From assembly GCA_002332615.1 (NCBI GenBank), contig DDAL01000033.1:1-31727 (forward strand): a stretch of 31,727 nt of DNA, in the 5' to 3' direction. The stretch is from Sphingobacteriaceae bacterium UBA2059 (GTDB lineage: Bacteria; Bacteroidota; Bacteroidia; Sphingobacteriales; Sphingobacteriaceae). The position numbers and the translations under genes are program-made. The notes beneath the pieces are model-generated. The model made no database searches, had not been told where the DNA came from, and worked only from the letters and a program-made list of their open reading frames with translations. Positions 7,086 through 14,777 of this stretch are shown here, piece by piece. Every line of letters begins with the position of its first letter. The stretch's first letter is position 1.

Positions 7086-7229
7086 GAACACGTTTCTTCT
7101 CATTCGTTCCCATTTCATGTTAATATCATCCTCGATGATGCGCAGATCAAATGTTTGAATACGGGTCAGAAATTCTTTAAAGTGCTGCATAATAGGTAGT
7201 ATGTAGTTGAGCAAAGTTACATAATATCC
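7071..7229 (-). pseudogene. Decayed tail of an unrecognised gene
   Basis: An open minus-strand stretch of 52 codons between a TAG (7230-7232) and a TAA (7071-7073). The only good ATG is at 7190, giving 39 residues. The translation has natural protein texture: GYYVTLLNYILPIMQHFKEF, then TRIQTFDLRIIEDDINMKW. Similar texture (LTNRD) continues upstream in another frame, which suggests a frameshifted C-terminal fragment. I do not recognise the family. It lies between the array and tRNA-Asn, as expected for debris at an island border. A real 39-residue peptide is possible but unlikely. Confidence 0.35.
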
Positions 7230-7300
7230 CTATTTGTCAAACCAATTCTTACCTGGCAATCCTATGTTGTTTGTGTGTTTTTGTGAAATTGTGTGAGAAT

Positions 7301-7329
7301 AAAAAAACCCAACTCGTCAGAGTCGGGTT
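7301..7329 (-). terminator. Terminator of tRNA-Asn
   Basis: On the minus strand AACCCGACTC pairs with GAGTTGGGTT around TGAC (10 bp with one G-T wobble), followed directly by TTTTT. It lies 18 nt past the 3' end of tRNA-Asn. The seven A's at 7301-7307 are the T-run of the minus strand. Confidence 0.8.
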
Positions 7330-7347
7330 AAATCATTGATTTTTAAG

Positions 7348-7422
7348 CTCCTGAGGCTGGGCTCGAACCAGCGACCCTCTGATTAACAGTCAGATGCTCT
7401 AACCGGCTGAGCTACTCAGGAG
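7348..7422 (-). tRNA. tRNA-Asn (anticodon GTT)
   Basis: Full cloverleaf on the minus strand. The acceptor stem CTCCTGA pairs with TCAGGAG, the D arm contains AGCTCAGCCGGTTAGAGC, the anticodon stem TCTGA/TCAGA encloses loop CTGTTAA with anticodon GTT, and the T arm contains GGTTCGAGCCC. 75 nt; CCA is not encoded. The gene stands alone next to the CRISPR locus. Confidence 0.96.
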
Positions 7423-7440
7423 TATTATTCCGGTTGTCCG

Positions 7441-7448
7441 CAAATGTA
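7441..7448 (-). promoter_or_regulatory. -7 element of tRNA-Asn promoter
   Basis: TACATTTG on the minus strand, a perfect TAnnTTTG, 18 nt before the tRNA 5' end. The upstream element is weaker (TTTC, 18-nt spacer). Predicted start leaves a leader of roughly 10 nt. Confidence 0.45.
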
Positions 7449-7552
7449 GTAATTTTTATCGCTTTTGAAAGCTTACCGTCATTTGGGACTGCAATATTCG
7501 GGCTTTTAATTTATTTATGCAATATTTGTGCGAAATATTTTTCAAAAAAAAC

Positions 7553-8473
7553 ATGAGCTTAGTAATTACCGGTACAGTGGCCTTCGATGCCATAGAAACT
7601 CCCTTTGGAAAAACAGATAAAATAGTAGGTGGTGCAGCTACATACGCCAGCCTGGCCGCTTCTTACTTTTACGAAAAGGTAAAGATAGTTTCGGTGGTAG
7701 GCGAAGACTTTCCCCAGTCGGACATCAACCTTTTTAAGGAACATAACATAGCTACCGACGGATTGCAAATCATTAAAGGTCAAAAGTCTTTTTTCTGGGC
7801 AGGCAAATACCACATTGATATGAACAGCCGGGATACGCTGACCACAGAGCTGAATGTACTCGAAAATTTCGATCCTATAATTCCTGAAAGCTATCAGGAC
7901 TGCGAATATCTGCTGCTAGGCAACCTAACCCCTCAGATACAGCGTACCACCATACAGCGCCTTAAAAACCGTCCGAAGCTAATTGTTCTGGATACGATGA
8001 ACTTTTGGATGGATGTAGCGCTGGATGATTTGCTCGACACTATTAGCAGGGTAGATGTGCTTACTATTAACGATGCCGAGGCACGCCAGCTTTCGGGAGA
8101 GTATTCCCTTGTAAAAGCTGCCAAAAAAATCCTGGCCATGGGACCAGAATATCTGGTAATTAAAAAAGGTGAACACGGCGCTTTGCTTTTTAACGAAGAC
8201 CAGGTATTCTCAGCACCTGCTCTTCCCCTGGCGGAAGTATTTGACCCGACCGGCGCAGGTGACACCTTTGCAGGAGGATTTATAGGTTACCTGGCTAAAG
8301 TTGGAACCATTAATTTCAACAACATGAAGAATGCGCTCATCTTTGGTTCAGCACTTGCTTCTTTCTGTGTAGAGAAATTTGGCACCGAGGGACTCAAAAA
8401 CCTAAGCACTGAGGCAATAGCCACGCGCGTGCGCGAGTTTGTTGAATTAAGCAGCTTTGTAATAGAGCAGTAA
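7553..8473 (+). CDS. PfkB-family carbohydrate/nucleoside kinase
   Basis: Cytoplasmic ATP-dependent kinase of the ribokinase/PfkB fold that phosphorylates a sugar or nucleoside; the substrate cannot be read from sequence. 306 residues from MSLVITGTVAFDAIETPFGK. The N-terminal glycine-rich substrate motif GGAAT is at 26-30, NDAEARQLSG lies mid-protein, and PTGAGDTFAGG supplies the anion hole and catalytic base Asp237. The frame continues 12 codons further up to 7517, but those residues (QYLCEIFFKKN) are poor coding sequence and the fold begins at the later Met. It is monocistronic: the divergent neighbour is tRNA-Asn and a strong hairpin follows. Family certain, exact enzyme not. Confidence 0.88.
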   Translation: MSLVITGTVAFDAIETPFGKTDKIVGGAATYASLAASYFYEKVKIVSVVGEDFPQSDINLFKEHNIATDGLQIIKGQKSFFWAGKYHIDMNSRDTLTTELNVLENFDPIIPESYQDCEYLLLGNLTPQIQRTTIQRLKNRPKLIVLDTMNFWMDVALDDLLDTISRVDVLTINDAEARQLSGEYSLVKAAKKILAMGPEYLVIKKGEHGALLFNEDQVFSAPALPLAEVFDPTGAGDTFAGGFIGYLAKVGTINFNNMKNALIFGSALASFCVEKFGTEGLKNLSTEAIATRVREFVELSSFVIEQ

Positions 8474-8489
8474 TAACACCCGCAAACAT

Positions 8490-8528
8490 AAAAAAGCCTG
8501 CTAACATGATCTGTTAACAGGCTTTTTT
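8490..8528. terminator. Bidirectional terminator between the kinase and phoU
   Basis: AAAAAAGCCTG and TAACA on the left pair with TGTTA and CAGGCTTTTTT on the right, one C/A mismatch, loop TGATC. T-runs on both strands allow it to end the kinase mRNA (plus) and the convergent pst-phoU operon (minus). Confidence 0.85.
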
Positions 8529-8576
8529 ATGCCCCTTAAGGAGGCAGACCCCTAGTAGGCCAACCGCTTAACGCGG

Positions 8577-9287
8577 CTACAAACCCTCGTTGCCCTCCAT
8601 AGGATTATCCTGCAGGTGCTTAAGCACCTTGGCCTCATGGTAAAATATAATTTCTTCGGCTATATTCTTACTTTGATCGCCCACCCGCTCCAGCTTACGT
8701 ATAATCGAACATAAGTTAAGCCCCTGCTCCACCTTATCTGGATGCTCCTTTAAATAAGCTGCAATGCGCGACGTTGATAAAAGGTTGATCTGATCTACCA
8801 CATCATCCTTTTGAAAAACGGTAGTAGCCAGCTTGGTATCCTCCTTTTTATAAGCTTTCATGGTAACCCGCATCATCTCATTAACCATATCAAACATGCG
8901 CGAAAACTCAGTAACCTCAAGCAAACCCTCGTCAAACGGCTCGATCTCGTCAAGTGTAAGTTTAGCCATTACATTAGCAATATCGCCAATGCGCTCCAGG
9001 TTCATATTAATTTTAAGCGTAGCCAATACAAAGCGCAGGTCCATGGCTACCGGACTGAACAAAGCAAACAGATCCTCGCAGTCGCTATCAATTTTAAGCT
9101 CCATAAGGTTCACCCTCTTTTCATTGGAAATCACTTCCCGGGCAAGGTCGCCATCCATGGTAAGGAGCGCCTTAACAGCTTTTTCCATTTGCGAGTGTAC
9201 CAGCAGCCACATATACTGGGTACTGCTTTTCAGCTGCTCGATTTCCTTATCCAGCTGAATCATATCTCCTTTTTTAAACATAATCAT
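8577..9287 (-). CDS. phoU: PhoU, phosphate signalling regulator
   Basis: Two-repeat helical metal-binding protein that links the Pst transporter to the phosphate sensor kinase and restrains phosphate uptake. 236 residues. Repeat 1 contains FSPVAMDLRFVLATLKINMNLERIGD and repeat 2 contains LCSIIRKLERVGDQSKNIAEE; the acidic ExxxD-type metal sites (ERIGD, ERVGD) are intact in both. It is last in pstSCAB-phoU: its ATG shares one base with the pstB stop (TAATG), so translation is coupled. A second ATG two codons on is possible. It ends just before the shared terminator. Confidence 0.95.
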   Translation of the reverse strand: MIMFKKGDMIQLDKEIEQLKSSTQYMWLLVHSQMEKAVKALLTMDGDLAREVISNEKRVNLMELKIDSDCEDLFALFSPVAMDLRFVLATLKINMNLERIGDIANVMAKLTLDEIEPFDEGLLEVTEFSRMFDMVNEMMRVTMKAYKKEDTKLATTVFQKDDVVDQINLLSTSRIAAYLKEHPDKVEQGLNLCSIIRKLERVGDQSKNIAEEIIFYHEAKVLKHLQDNPMEGNEGL

Positions 9288-10078
9288 TATCCAAACCTCC
9301 CTGTAATATAGTTTTCTGTAGACTTTTGCGCCGGGTTAGTAAATATTTTCTCCGTCAGATCATGCTCTACAAGCTCGCCCATATAAAAGAACGCAGTTTT
9401 ATCGCTGATGCGCGCAGCCTGCTGCATATTATGTGTAACAATAACAATGGTATAATGATCCTTCAGTTCGCGCACCAGCTCTTCGATCTTGGTAGTAGAA
9501 AGAGGATCAAGAGCAGATGCAGGCTCATCCATAAGCAAAATAGAGGGTTTAACCGCTATAGCCCTTGCAATGCACAAACGCTGCTGTTGCCCGCCCGATA
9601 GTGCCAGAGCCGACTTATGAACGTTATCACTCACTTCATTCCAAAGTGCCGAGCGCTTAAGGGCGTCTTCCACCGTATCGGCAATGTACGATTTGGACTT
9701 TTCGCCCTGTATGCGCAGGCCAAAAGCAACGTTCTCAAAAATGGATTTTGGAAAAGGATTAGGCTTTTGAAATACCATTCCCACTTTATTGCGCACCTCA
9801 TACACATCCATGCCATTGGCATAAATATCCTGTCCGTCCACCACAATATCTCCCTGTATCTTTACCCCTTCTATCAAATCGTTCATGCGGTTAAAGCAGC
9901 GCAAAAAGGTAGATTTACCACAACCTGAAGGGCCTATAAAGGCCGTTATTGTGTTGGGGGCAATGCCTATGGAAACGTCTTTAAGCGCCTGCTTAGGCCC
10001 ATAAAATAGATTAAGGTTGCGCGATTCGAGCTTAAAGGGTGCTGCGACCGTATTTACAGGCTTGTTTTCTTGTACCAT
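9287..10078 (-). CDS. pstB: PstB, phosphate ABC transporter ATPase
   Basis: ATP-hydrolysing subunit of the high-affinity phosphate importer PstSCAB, on the inner face of the cytoplasmic membrane. 263 residues. Walker A GPSGCGKST at 49-57, Q-loop VFQKPNPFP at 102-110, signature LSGGQQQR at 160-167, Walker B LLMDEP at 181-186, and H-loop VTHNMQQAARISD after it. NLFYG before Walker A is typical of PstB. The start codon lies inside the 3' end of pstA, a 25-nt overlap; no later Met could replace it without losing the first beta strand. Confidence 0.97.
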   Translation of the reverse strand: MVQENKPVNTVAAPFKLESRNLNLFYGPKQALKDVSIGIAPNTITAFIGPSGCGKSTFLRCFNRMNDLIEGVKIQGDIVVDGQDIYANGMDVYEVRNKVGMVFQKPNPFPKSIFENVAFGLRIQGEKSKSYIADTVEDALKRSALWNEVSDNVHKSALALSGGQQQRLCIARAIAVKPSILLMDEPASALDPLSTTKIEELVRELKDHYTIVIVTHNMQQAARISDKTAFFYMGELVEHDLTEKIFTNPAQKSTENYITGRFG

Positions 10079-10917
10079 CTGTTTCTTAAATATATAGCAA
10101 TCCCGTTCAATAAAAAAGTAATGAGCAGAAGCACAATGATTCCTGCGGCTGCGTTTACTGTAAAGCTATACTGCGGACGGGAGATCCAGTTAAAAATCTG
10201 TATAGGCAGCGAAGTATATTGATCCATAGGCCCTTCGGGCAAAAATGGAACATAGGTTAAAGCACCTACCACAATAAGCGGGGCAGTTTCGCCAATAGCC
10301 CGCGACATGGAAAGAATAATACCCGTCATGATGCCGCCCAGCGATGCCGGCAATACCACACGTCTGATGGTTTGCCACTTGGTGGCACCCAGCCCGTAGG
10401 AAGCCTCGCGCAGCGAAGAAGGAACTGCCTTTACCGCCTCGCGGGTAGATACAATAATAATAGGCATGATAAGAAGCGCAAGTGTCAATGCGCCCGAAAG
10501 AATGCTGTTGCCCAGATGCGCCGTGCGTACAAACAGCTCCAGACCCAGTATGCCGTATATAACCGATGGGATACCGGCCAGATTGGCTATGTTAATTTCA
10601 ATAAAACGCGCCATCCTGTTGCGCGTACCATATTCCTGCAGATATATACCCGAAAGTATTCCGATAGGCAGTGCAATAATAAGCGTGAATATAAGTAAGC
10701 TTACCATGCCTGCCAGAGCCGTATAAATACCCGATTCTTCTGCGTGCCTGGAGGGCAGATTGGTAAAGAAGCTCCAGTCGAGCCGGGCAGCGCCCTTAAT
10801 ACCAATATCAATAAGAAGCAAGGCCAGTGTAAGCAGGGCAAGGCCGGTACAGCACATAGCAAATATCCTGAAGGCCCGGTCTTTAAAGCGGGGCGAAATG
10901 AATGTTGACTTATTCAT
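10054..10917 (-). CDS. pstA: PstA, phosphate ABC transporter permease
   Basis: Membrane subunit that with PstC forms the phosphate channel. 287 residues from MNKSTFISPRFKDRAF, with about six membrane spans (FAMCCTGLALLTLALLLIDI is the first). The cytoplasmic EAA loop, which docks PstB, reads REASYGLGATKWQTIRRVVLP. The longer reading from 10980 adds 21 residues that lie within pstC, so it was rejected. The chosen ATG overlaps the pstC stop by 8 nt (ATGAATAA). Confidence 0.95.
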   Translation of the reverse strand: MNKSTFISPRFKDRAFRIFAMCCTGLALLTLALLLIDIGIKGAARLDWSFFTNLPSRHAEESGIYTALAGMVSLLIFTLIIALPIGILSGIYLQEYGTRNRMARFIEINIANLAGIPSVIYGILGLELFVRTAHLGNSILSGALTLALLIMPIIIVSTREAVKAVPSSLREASYGLGATKWQTIRRVVLPASLGGIMTGIILSMSRAIGETAPLIVVGALTYVPFLPEGPMDQYTSLPIQIFNWISRPQYSFTVNAAAGIIVLLLITFLLNGIAIYLRNRWYKKTSL

Positions 10918-11797
10918 AGCGTTGCTGATATTTACGTTGAATCCAGAAAGATATATTATTAAGCAGGAAGGTAAATACAAAGAGCGTCATCCCGGCCGCA
11001 AAGATAGTGCGGTACTCCAGCGAATCCTGCGGCACATCGCCCATGCTTACCTGTACAATATAGGTTGTAATTGTTTCCACGCTTTTCAGCGGGTTAAAAG
11101 TAAGATTAGGCTGTTGCCCGGCCGCAATGGCCACGATCATGGTTTCGCCCAATGCCCGCGAAATAGCCAGAATGATAGAAACAACAATGCCCGAACTTGC
11201 AGCAGGCACCATTACACCAAAAGCCGTTTGAAACTTATTGGCCCCAAGACCGTAAGAAGCTTCCCTCAATGATTTTGGAACAGCCCTCAGCGCATCTTCG
11301 CTCAGGGAGGTAATGTAAGGGATGATCATAATACCCATTACTATACCCGGCGACAGGGCATTGAAGCCGGCCAGCGAAGGGATTAACTTTTGCAGCAGCG
11401 GGGTTACAAACTGAAGTGCAAAAAAACCATATACCACCGTTGGCACTGCCGCAAGCACTTCCAGTACCGGCTTTACAATAGAGGTAAACTTTTTGGAGGC
11501 ATACTCATTAAGGTATACAGCAATGCTCAACCCCACCGGAATAGCAAGCACAATGGCTATAAATGTGGTAAGCAGGGTACCGCTCAGCAACGAAAGGATA
11601 CCAAAGTGCTGGTCTTCAAACAAGGGAGTCCACTGCTTGTCCGTAAGGAAGTCAAATACGGACACCTCTGCAAAGAACTTCAAAGTGTCTACCAATAGCA
11701 CAACAATAATGCCCACCGTAGTAAGCACCGACACCATGCTGCAAAGCAGCATGATAAACTTTATAATACGTTCGTTTCTGACAGCTGCTCTGGCCAT
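10910..11797 (-). CDS. pstC: PstC, phosphate ABC transporter permease
   Basis: Second membrane subunit of the phosphate importer. 295 residues with about six spans (first: FIMLLCSMVSVLTTVGIIVV). An EAA loop reads REASYGLGANKFQTAFGVMVP, closely parallel to that of PstA. SRALGETMIVAIAAGQQPNL is a PstC hallmark. It begins 2 nt after the pstS stop and overlaps pstA by 8 nt, so the whole operon is tightly coupled. Confidence 0.96.
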   Translation of the reverse strand: MARAAVRNERIIKFIMLLCSMVSVLTTVGIIVVLLVDTLKFFAEVSVFDFLTDKQWTPLFEDQHFGILSLLSGTLLTTFIAIVLAIPVGLSIAVYLNEYASKKFTSIVKPVLEVLAAVPTVVYGFFALQFVTPLLQKLIPSLAGFNALSPGIVMGIMIIPYITSLSEDALRAVPKSLREASYGLGANKFQTAFGVMVPAASSGIVVSIILAISRALGETMIVAIAAGQQPNLTFNPLKSVETITTYIVQVSMGDVPQDSLEYRTIFAAGMTLFVFTFLLNNISFWIQRKYQQRYE

Positions 11798-11799
11798 AG

Positions 11800-12780
11800 T
11801 TATTTATTTTCCTCCATAAATAGCTCCCTAAGATTGGCCCCTACCACCGAGCGATCCTGAAAAAGCGAACCGGTTTTGCCCTGTACAAAGCGCTTAAAAG
11901 AAAGCTTGTACACATCGGCAGGTAAAGGTACCGAACCAATTTCGCGGGCCAGTGCCGCTGCATTTTCCATATAAAAATTTATAAACTTATGAACATGAGG
12001 GTCGGAGGCCGATTTTTTATTTACATAAATAAACTCAGGGCGGGCAAGGGGCTTGTATTCGCCGCTTTGCACGGTAGCCTCCGAAGGCAGCACGGCCTTA
12101 CTGTGGGCATCATATTTAATAGGCACCAGTTTAAGCTTAGCCTTGTTTTCAAGGTAGTAAGCCAGGCCAAAATAGGCAAGTCCGTTAAGGTCAGACGCTA
12201 CACCCTGCACCAGCACATTATCGTCTTCGCTGGCGGTATAGTCGCCCCGCGATGCCTTGGCTTTGCCATTAATAGCTTCGGTAAAATAATCATAGGTACC
12301 CGAAGAGGTGCCTGCTCCATACAAGTGTACCGGCTGGTCGGGCCAGCCCTTACGCACCTGACTCCAGCGCATAATTTTTCCCTGGCTGGCAGGGCTCCAC
12401 AAGGTTTTTAATTCATCAACGGTAAGGTAATCAACAAAAGCATTCGCGGGGTTTACCACCACAGCCAGGCCGTCATAAGACACGGGCAGCTCAATAAATT
12501 CAATACCCAGCTCCTTGCACTGATCGGCTTCTTTCTTACTGATAGCGCGGGAGGCATTGCTTATATCGGTTTCCCGGCGTATGAACTTTTTAAAGCCACC
12601 CCCGGTGCCCGATACCCCAACCGTTATTCGTATATCGGGCTCGATGTTTCTAAACTCTTCGGCCACAGCCTCCGTTAATGGATAAACCGTACTCGAACCA
12701 TCAATCTTTATCTTTCCTTTATAGGCTTTAAAGCAAGAGCTCAAAAGGATAAGACACAGTACATATAGTATTCTTTTCAT
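11800..12780 (-). CDS. pstS: PstS, phosphate-binding lipoprotein
   Basis: Periplasmic phosphate receptor that hands phosphate to PstCA. 326 residues. A lipoprotein signal MKRILYVLCLILLSSC ends in lipobox LSSC with Cys16 as the lipidation site. Phosphate-contact loops are visible: IDGSSTVYP, VSGTGGGFKKF and GAGTSSGTYDYF. The last residues (LREL...EENK) are soluble. It is first in the operon, with a Pho box and a TAGCTTTG element upstream. In Bacteroidota the lipoprotein form is normal because a lipid anchor keeps the receptor at the membrane. Confidence 0.95.
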   Translation of the reverse strand: MKRILYVLCLILLSSCFKAYKGKIKIDGSSTVYPLTEAVAEEFRNIEPDIRITVGVSGTGGGFKKFIRRETDISNASRAISKKEADQCKELGIEFIELPVSYDGLAVVVNPANAFVDYLTVDELKTLWSPASQGKIMRWSQVRKGWPDQPVHLYGAGTSSGTYDYFTEAINGKAKASRGDYTASEDDNVLVQGVASDLNGLAYFGLAYYLENKAKLKLVPIKYDAHSKAVLPSEATVQSGEYKPLARPEFIYVNKKSASDPHVHKFINFYMENAAALAREIGSVPLPADVYKLSFKRFVQGKTGSLFQDRSVVGANLRELFMEENK

Positions 12781-12806
12781 ACAGTTATAGAGAGCTGTAA
12801 ACTATG

Positions 12807-12874
12807 CAAAGCTAGACTTCTCTTGTTTCCTTAATGTTAAGTTTACCACCTTTTAGTGTTAAGTTATTGTTAAG
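12807..12874 (-). promoter_or_regulatory. Pho box and promoter of the pst operon
   Basis: Read on the minus strand, four consecutive 11-bp units occupy 12874-12831. Units 1, 2 and 4 (12864-12874, 12853-12863, 12831-12841) begin CTTAACA and end TAA; unit 3 (12842-12852) is degenerate. CTTAACA units 11 bp apart are the known shape of PhoB/PhoP boxes. Sixteen bases further is TAGCTTTG (12807-12814), a perfect -7 element. No TTTG lies at the -33 position, as expected when an activator replaces it. Predicted transcription start is near 12800, 20 nt before the pstS ATG. Confidence 0.8.
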
Positions 12875-13060
12875 GATTTACCGCAAGTTACGGCCTAAAA
12901 AGCCCATCGCAGATATTGCAAAGCCTGTAACACACTGGTAATCAAACATGAGTTACCTTATCGTCCGAAAGATACGGCTTTCTTGCAACTAAGAGGCGAA
13001 ACGTTTTTTAACAAAGCAGCCCATAGCAGCAATATCAATTTAAAAGTCTTGAGAGGCGGC

Positions 13061-13136
13061 TTCCACACGGAAGGAACGGGATAAATCCATGATGTACCCG
13101 TGATGAGTCCATGATGCACCCATGTTTTGTGTGGAA
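13061..13136. repeat. Tandem 11-bp repeat inside an inverted repeat, no gene
   Basis: TTCCACAC (13061-13068) and GTGTGGAA (13129-13136) are perfect inverted copies. Between them are three direct 11-bp units: ATGATGTACCC (13089-13099), GTGATGAGTCC (13100-13110) and ATGATGCACCC (13111-13121), then ATG. The whole stretch 12875-13336 holds no convincing gene; a minus-strand ORF of 90 codons (12958-13230) merely reads through the repeat. It could be a mobile extragenic repeat, but only one copy is visible here. Confidence 0.5.
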
Positions 13137-13336
13137 TCAGCGTGCCTGCAGAGCGGATGAAACGCCGCTTGATCCCGAGCCTGAGCCGTATGTGCCTTGT
13201 ATAGCTTTTTGCCATTTGCAGCTGTGCCATAAGGCGCAGAAGCCGGGCGGCACTGTCATAAGTTTGAAATAAAGATGTGAGTATGAACGAGATTAGCTAT
13301 TTAGAGACTATTTTAGGCACACCAAACTAGTAGAAC

Positions 13337-13930
13337 ATGAAATTATTTACATTAACCGCACTGGTTCTTGCAGGTGCGTTATCGGCTTTTAAGCCTGCTG
13401 CCAAAGTAGAAAAGTTTACGGTTGATACCCAAAAGTCGACCATTAGCTGGGTAGGAAGCAAGGTGGGGGGTCAGCACACGGGCACTCTTAATTTAAAGTC
13501 GGGCACGGTATTGATGAATGGCAACAGGCTTGCCGGGGGTACCTTTTCAATGGATATGACTTCCATTAAGGTAACTGATATTCAGGGCGAAGACGCCGAA
13601 AAACTGCGCGGACATCTTTCGTCTGACGATTTTTTTGGCGTTTCAAAGTATCCTGAAGCAAGCTTTACCGTAACCAGGGTTAGCGCTACAGGTGCCGCAA
13701 GTGCCGCCATTACCGGCAAGCTTTTGCTTAAAGGCGTTACAAAAACAATTACATTTCCGGCGGTAATTAAGCGAAGCGGCAATGTGGTAACAGCCACTGC
13801 GCAAAAGGTAAGCATAGACCGTACGCAGCACGGCATACGCTACAAGTCCAAGAGCGTGTTCAGCGACCTTGGCGATAAGTTTATACACGATGACTTTGTG
13901 TTGTCTGTTAATCTTGTGGCAAAAAAGTAA
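13337..13930 (+). CDS. YceI-family periplasmic lipocalin-like protein
   Basis: YceI proteins form a beta-barrel that binds an isoprenoid chain; their cellular role is unclear. 197 residues with a signal peptide MKLFTLTALVLAGALSAFKPA, probably exported to the periplasm. Family features: FTVDTQKSTISWVGSKVGG at the mature start, GGTFSMDMTSI, HLSSDDFFGVSKYPEASFTV, and the C-terminal DDFVLSVNLVA. The 3' end overlaps the convergent MBL gene by 23 bp. No clear promoter was found upstream. Confidence 0.92.
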   Translation: MKLFTLTALVLAGALSAFKPAAKVEKFTVDTQKSTISWVGSKVGGQHTGTLNLKSGTVLMNGNRLAGGTFSMDMTSIKVTDIQGEDAEKLRGHLSSDDFFGVSKYPEASFTVTRVSATGAASAAITGKLLLKGVTKTITFPAVIKRSGNVVTATAQKVSIDRTQHGIRYKSKSVFSDLGDKFIHDDFVLSVNLVAKK

Positions 13931-14702
13931 ACGAAGCGTTTTCTTCTTTGATGCGGCCCATGGAATGGCTTTTTGCATGATAAAACAAGCAAAGCCAGTT
14001 TTCATGGGCCGCCTGCTTACCAAACTCTTCGCGCAGCTGCATGGAGCGCTCGCCGTCGTAATCATACTTAGCCTTAAACCGGCGCATTACCTGCTCGGGC
14101 TCGGGCAAAACATCGCCTCCATAAAAAATGGTTTCATCTCCTTCGCTTATTTTAAATACCTGGTGGTACTTGCAGTGTCCGCCTGTTACCTGATAGCTTA
14201 TGCTATCGTTAAGCCTGCCATCGCCTTCTATAAAACGCAGGTTGCCACTGCGCTGCACCACATCATACACTTCGGCACGGTAGGACGCAGAGGGGTGGCT
14301 GTAAGCATACTCCCACTCCTGCCTGTTTATTACATACTCGGCCAGCGGAAAAGAGAGTGCCGTGCTTGTGTCGTTGTGGCGTATCATGCCGGCAGAGTGG
14401 TCAAAGTGCAGATGCGACATCAATACCATGTCCACATCCTCGGGGTCGTGACCCGTTTTGCGGATGTTTTCGTGCAGCACCGGTTCGCCCGCGGGGGTAT
14501 TGAAGCCCAGGCCCGTATCGATAAGGATAAGCTGGGTGGATGTTTCTACTAAAAAAGGCTGTACAAAAATAAACAGGGAAGCCGGCCGGTCCTGCCGGCG
14601 GTGGACGGCGGGGTCAAAAGGAAGGAACTTCTTTGAATTGTCTACCGAATAGGAGCCTTCGAAAAGAGGATATGCTTTCACACTATTTATATTAACTGAC
14701 AA
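13908..14702 (-). CDS. MBL-fold metallo-hydrolase
   Basis: Zinc-dependent hydrolase of the metallo-beta-lactamase fold. 264 residues, no signal peptide, so cytoplasmic. The metal motif SHLHFDHSAG gives His97, His99, Asp101 and His102; a further metal His lies in TGGHCKYH and the bridging Asp in YGGDVLPEP. The layout (IDTGLGFNTP before the motif) resembles lactonase or aryl-phosphatase relatives, but the substrate cannot be named. It diverges from recJ with a 75-nt gap and converges on the YceI gene, overlapping its last 23 bp. Confidence 0.88.
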   Translation of the reverse strand: MSVNINSVKAYPLFEGSYSVDNSKKFLPFDPAVHRRQDRPASLFIFVQPFLVETSTQLILIDTGLGFNTPAGEPVLHENIRKTGHDPEDVDMVLMSHLHFDHSAGMIRHNDTSTALSFPLAEYVINRQEWEYAYSHPSASYRAEVYDVVQRSGNLRFIEGDGRLNDSISYQVTGGHCKYHQVFKISEGDETIFYGGDVLPEPEQVMRRFKAKYDYDGERSMQLREEFGKQAAHENWLCLFYHAKSHSMGRIKEENASFTFLPQD

Positions 14703-14777
14703 TGAATGCCTTAGGGCGCAGAGGCATCCGGGAATAATTTTTTAATATTATATTTACCTTTTAACTCTGGCAAAGGT

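Noticed and set aside
7014..7199. Plus-strand ORF of 61 codons beside the array
   Set aside because: Begins at TTG, and its sequence has no protein-like texture; the minus strand of the same bases reads better.
10918..10980. 21-residue N-terminal extension of PstA
   Set aside because: Lies entirely inside pstC and adds no family sequence; the ATG at 10917 gives the usual 8-nt overlap.
12958..13230. Minus-strand ORF of 90 codons upstream of the YceI gene
   Set aside because: Basic, repeat-derived sequence with no recognisable fold and no promoter; explained by the 11-bp tandem repeat.
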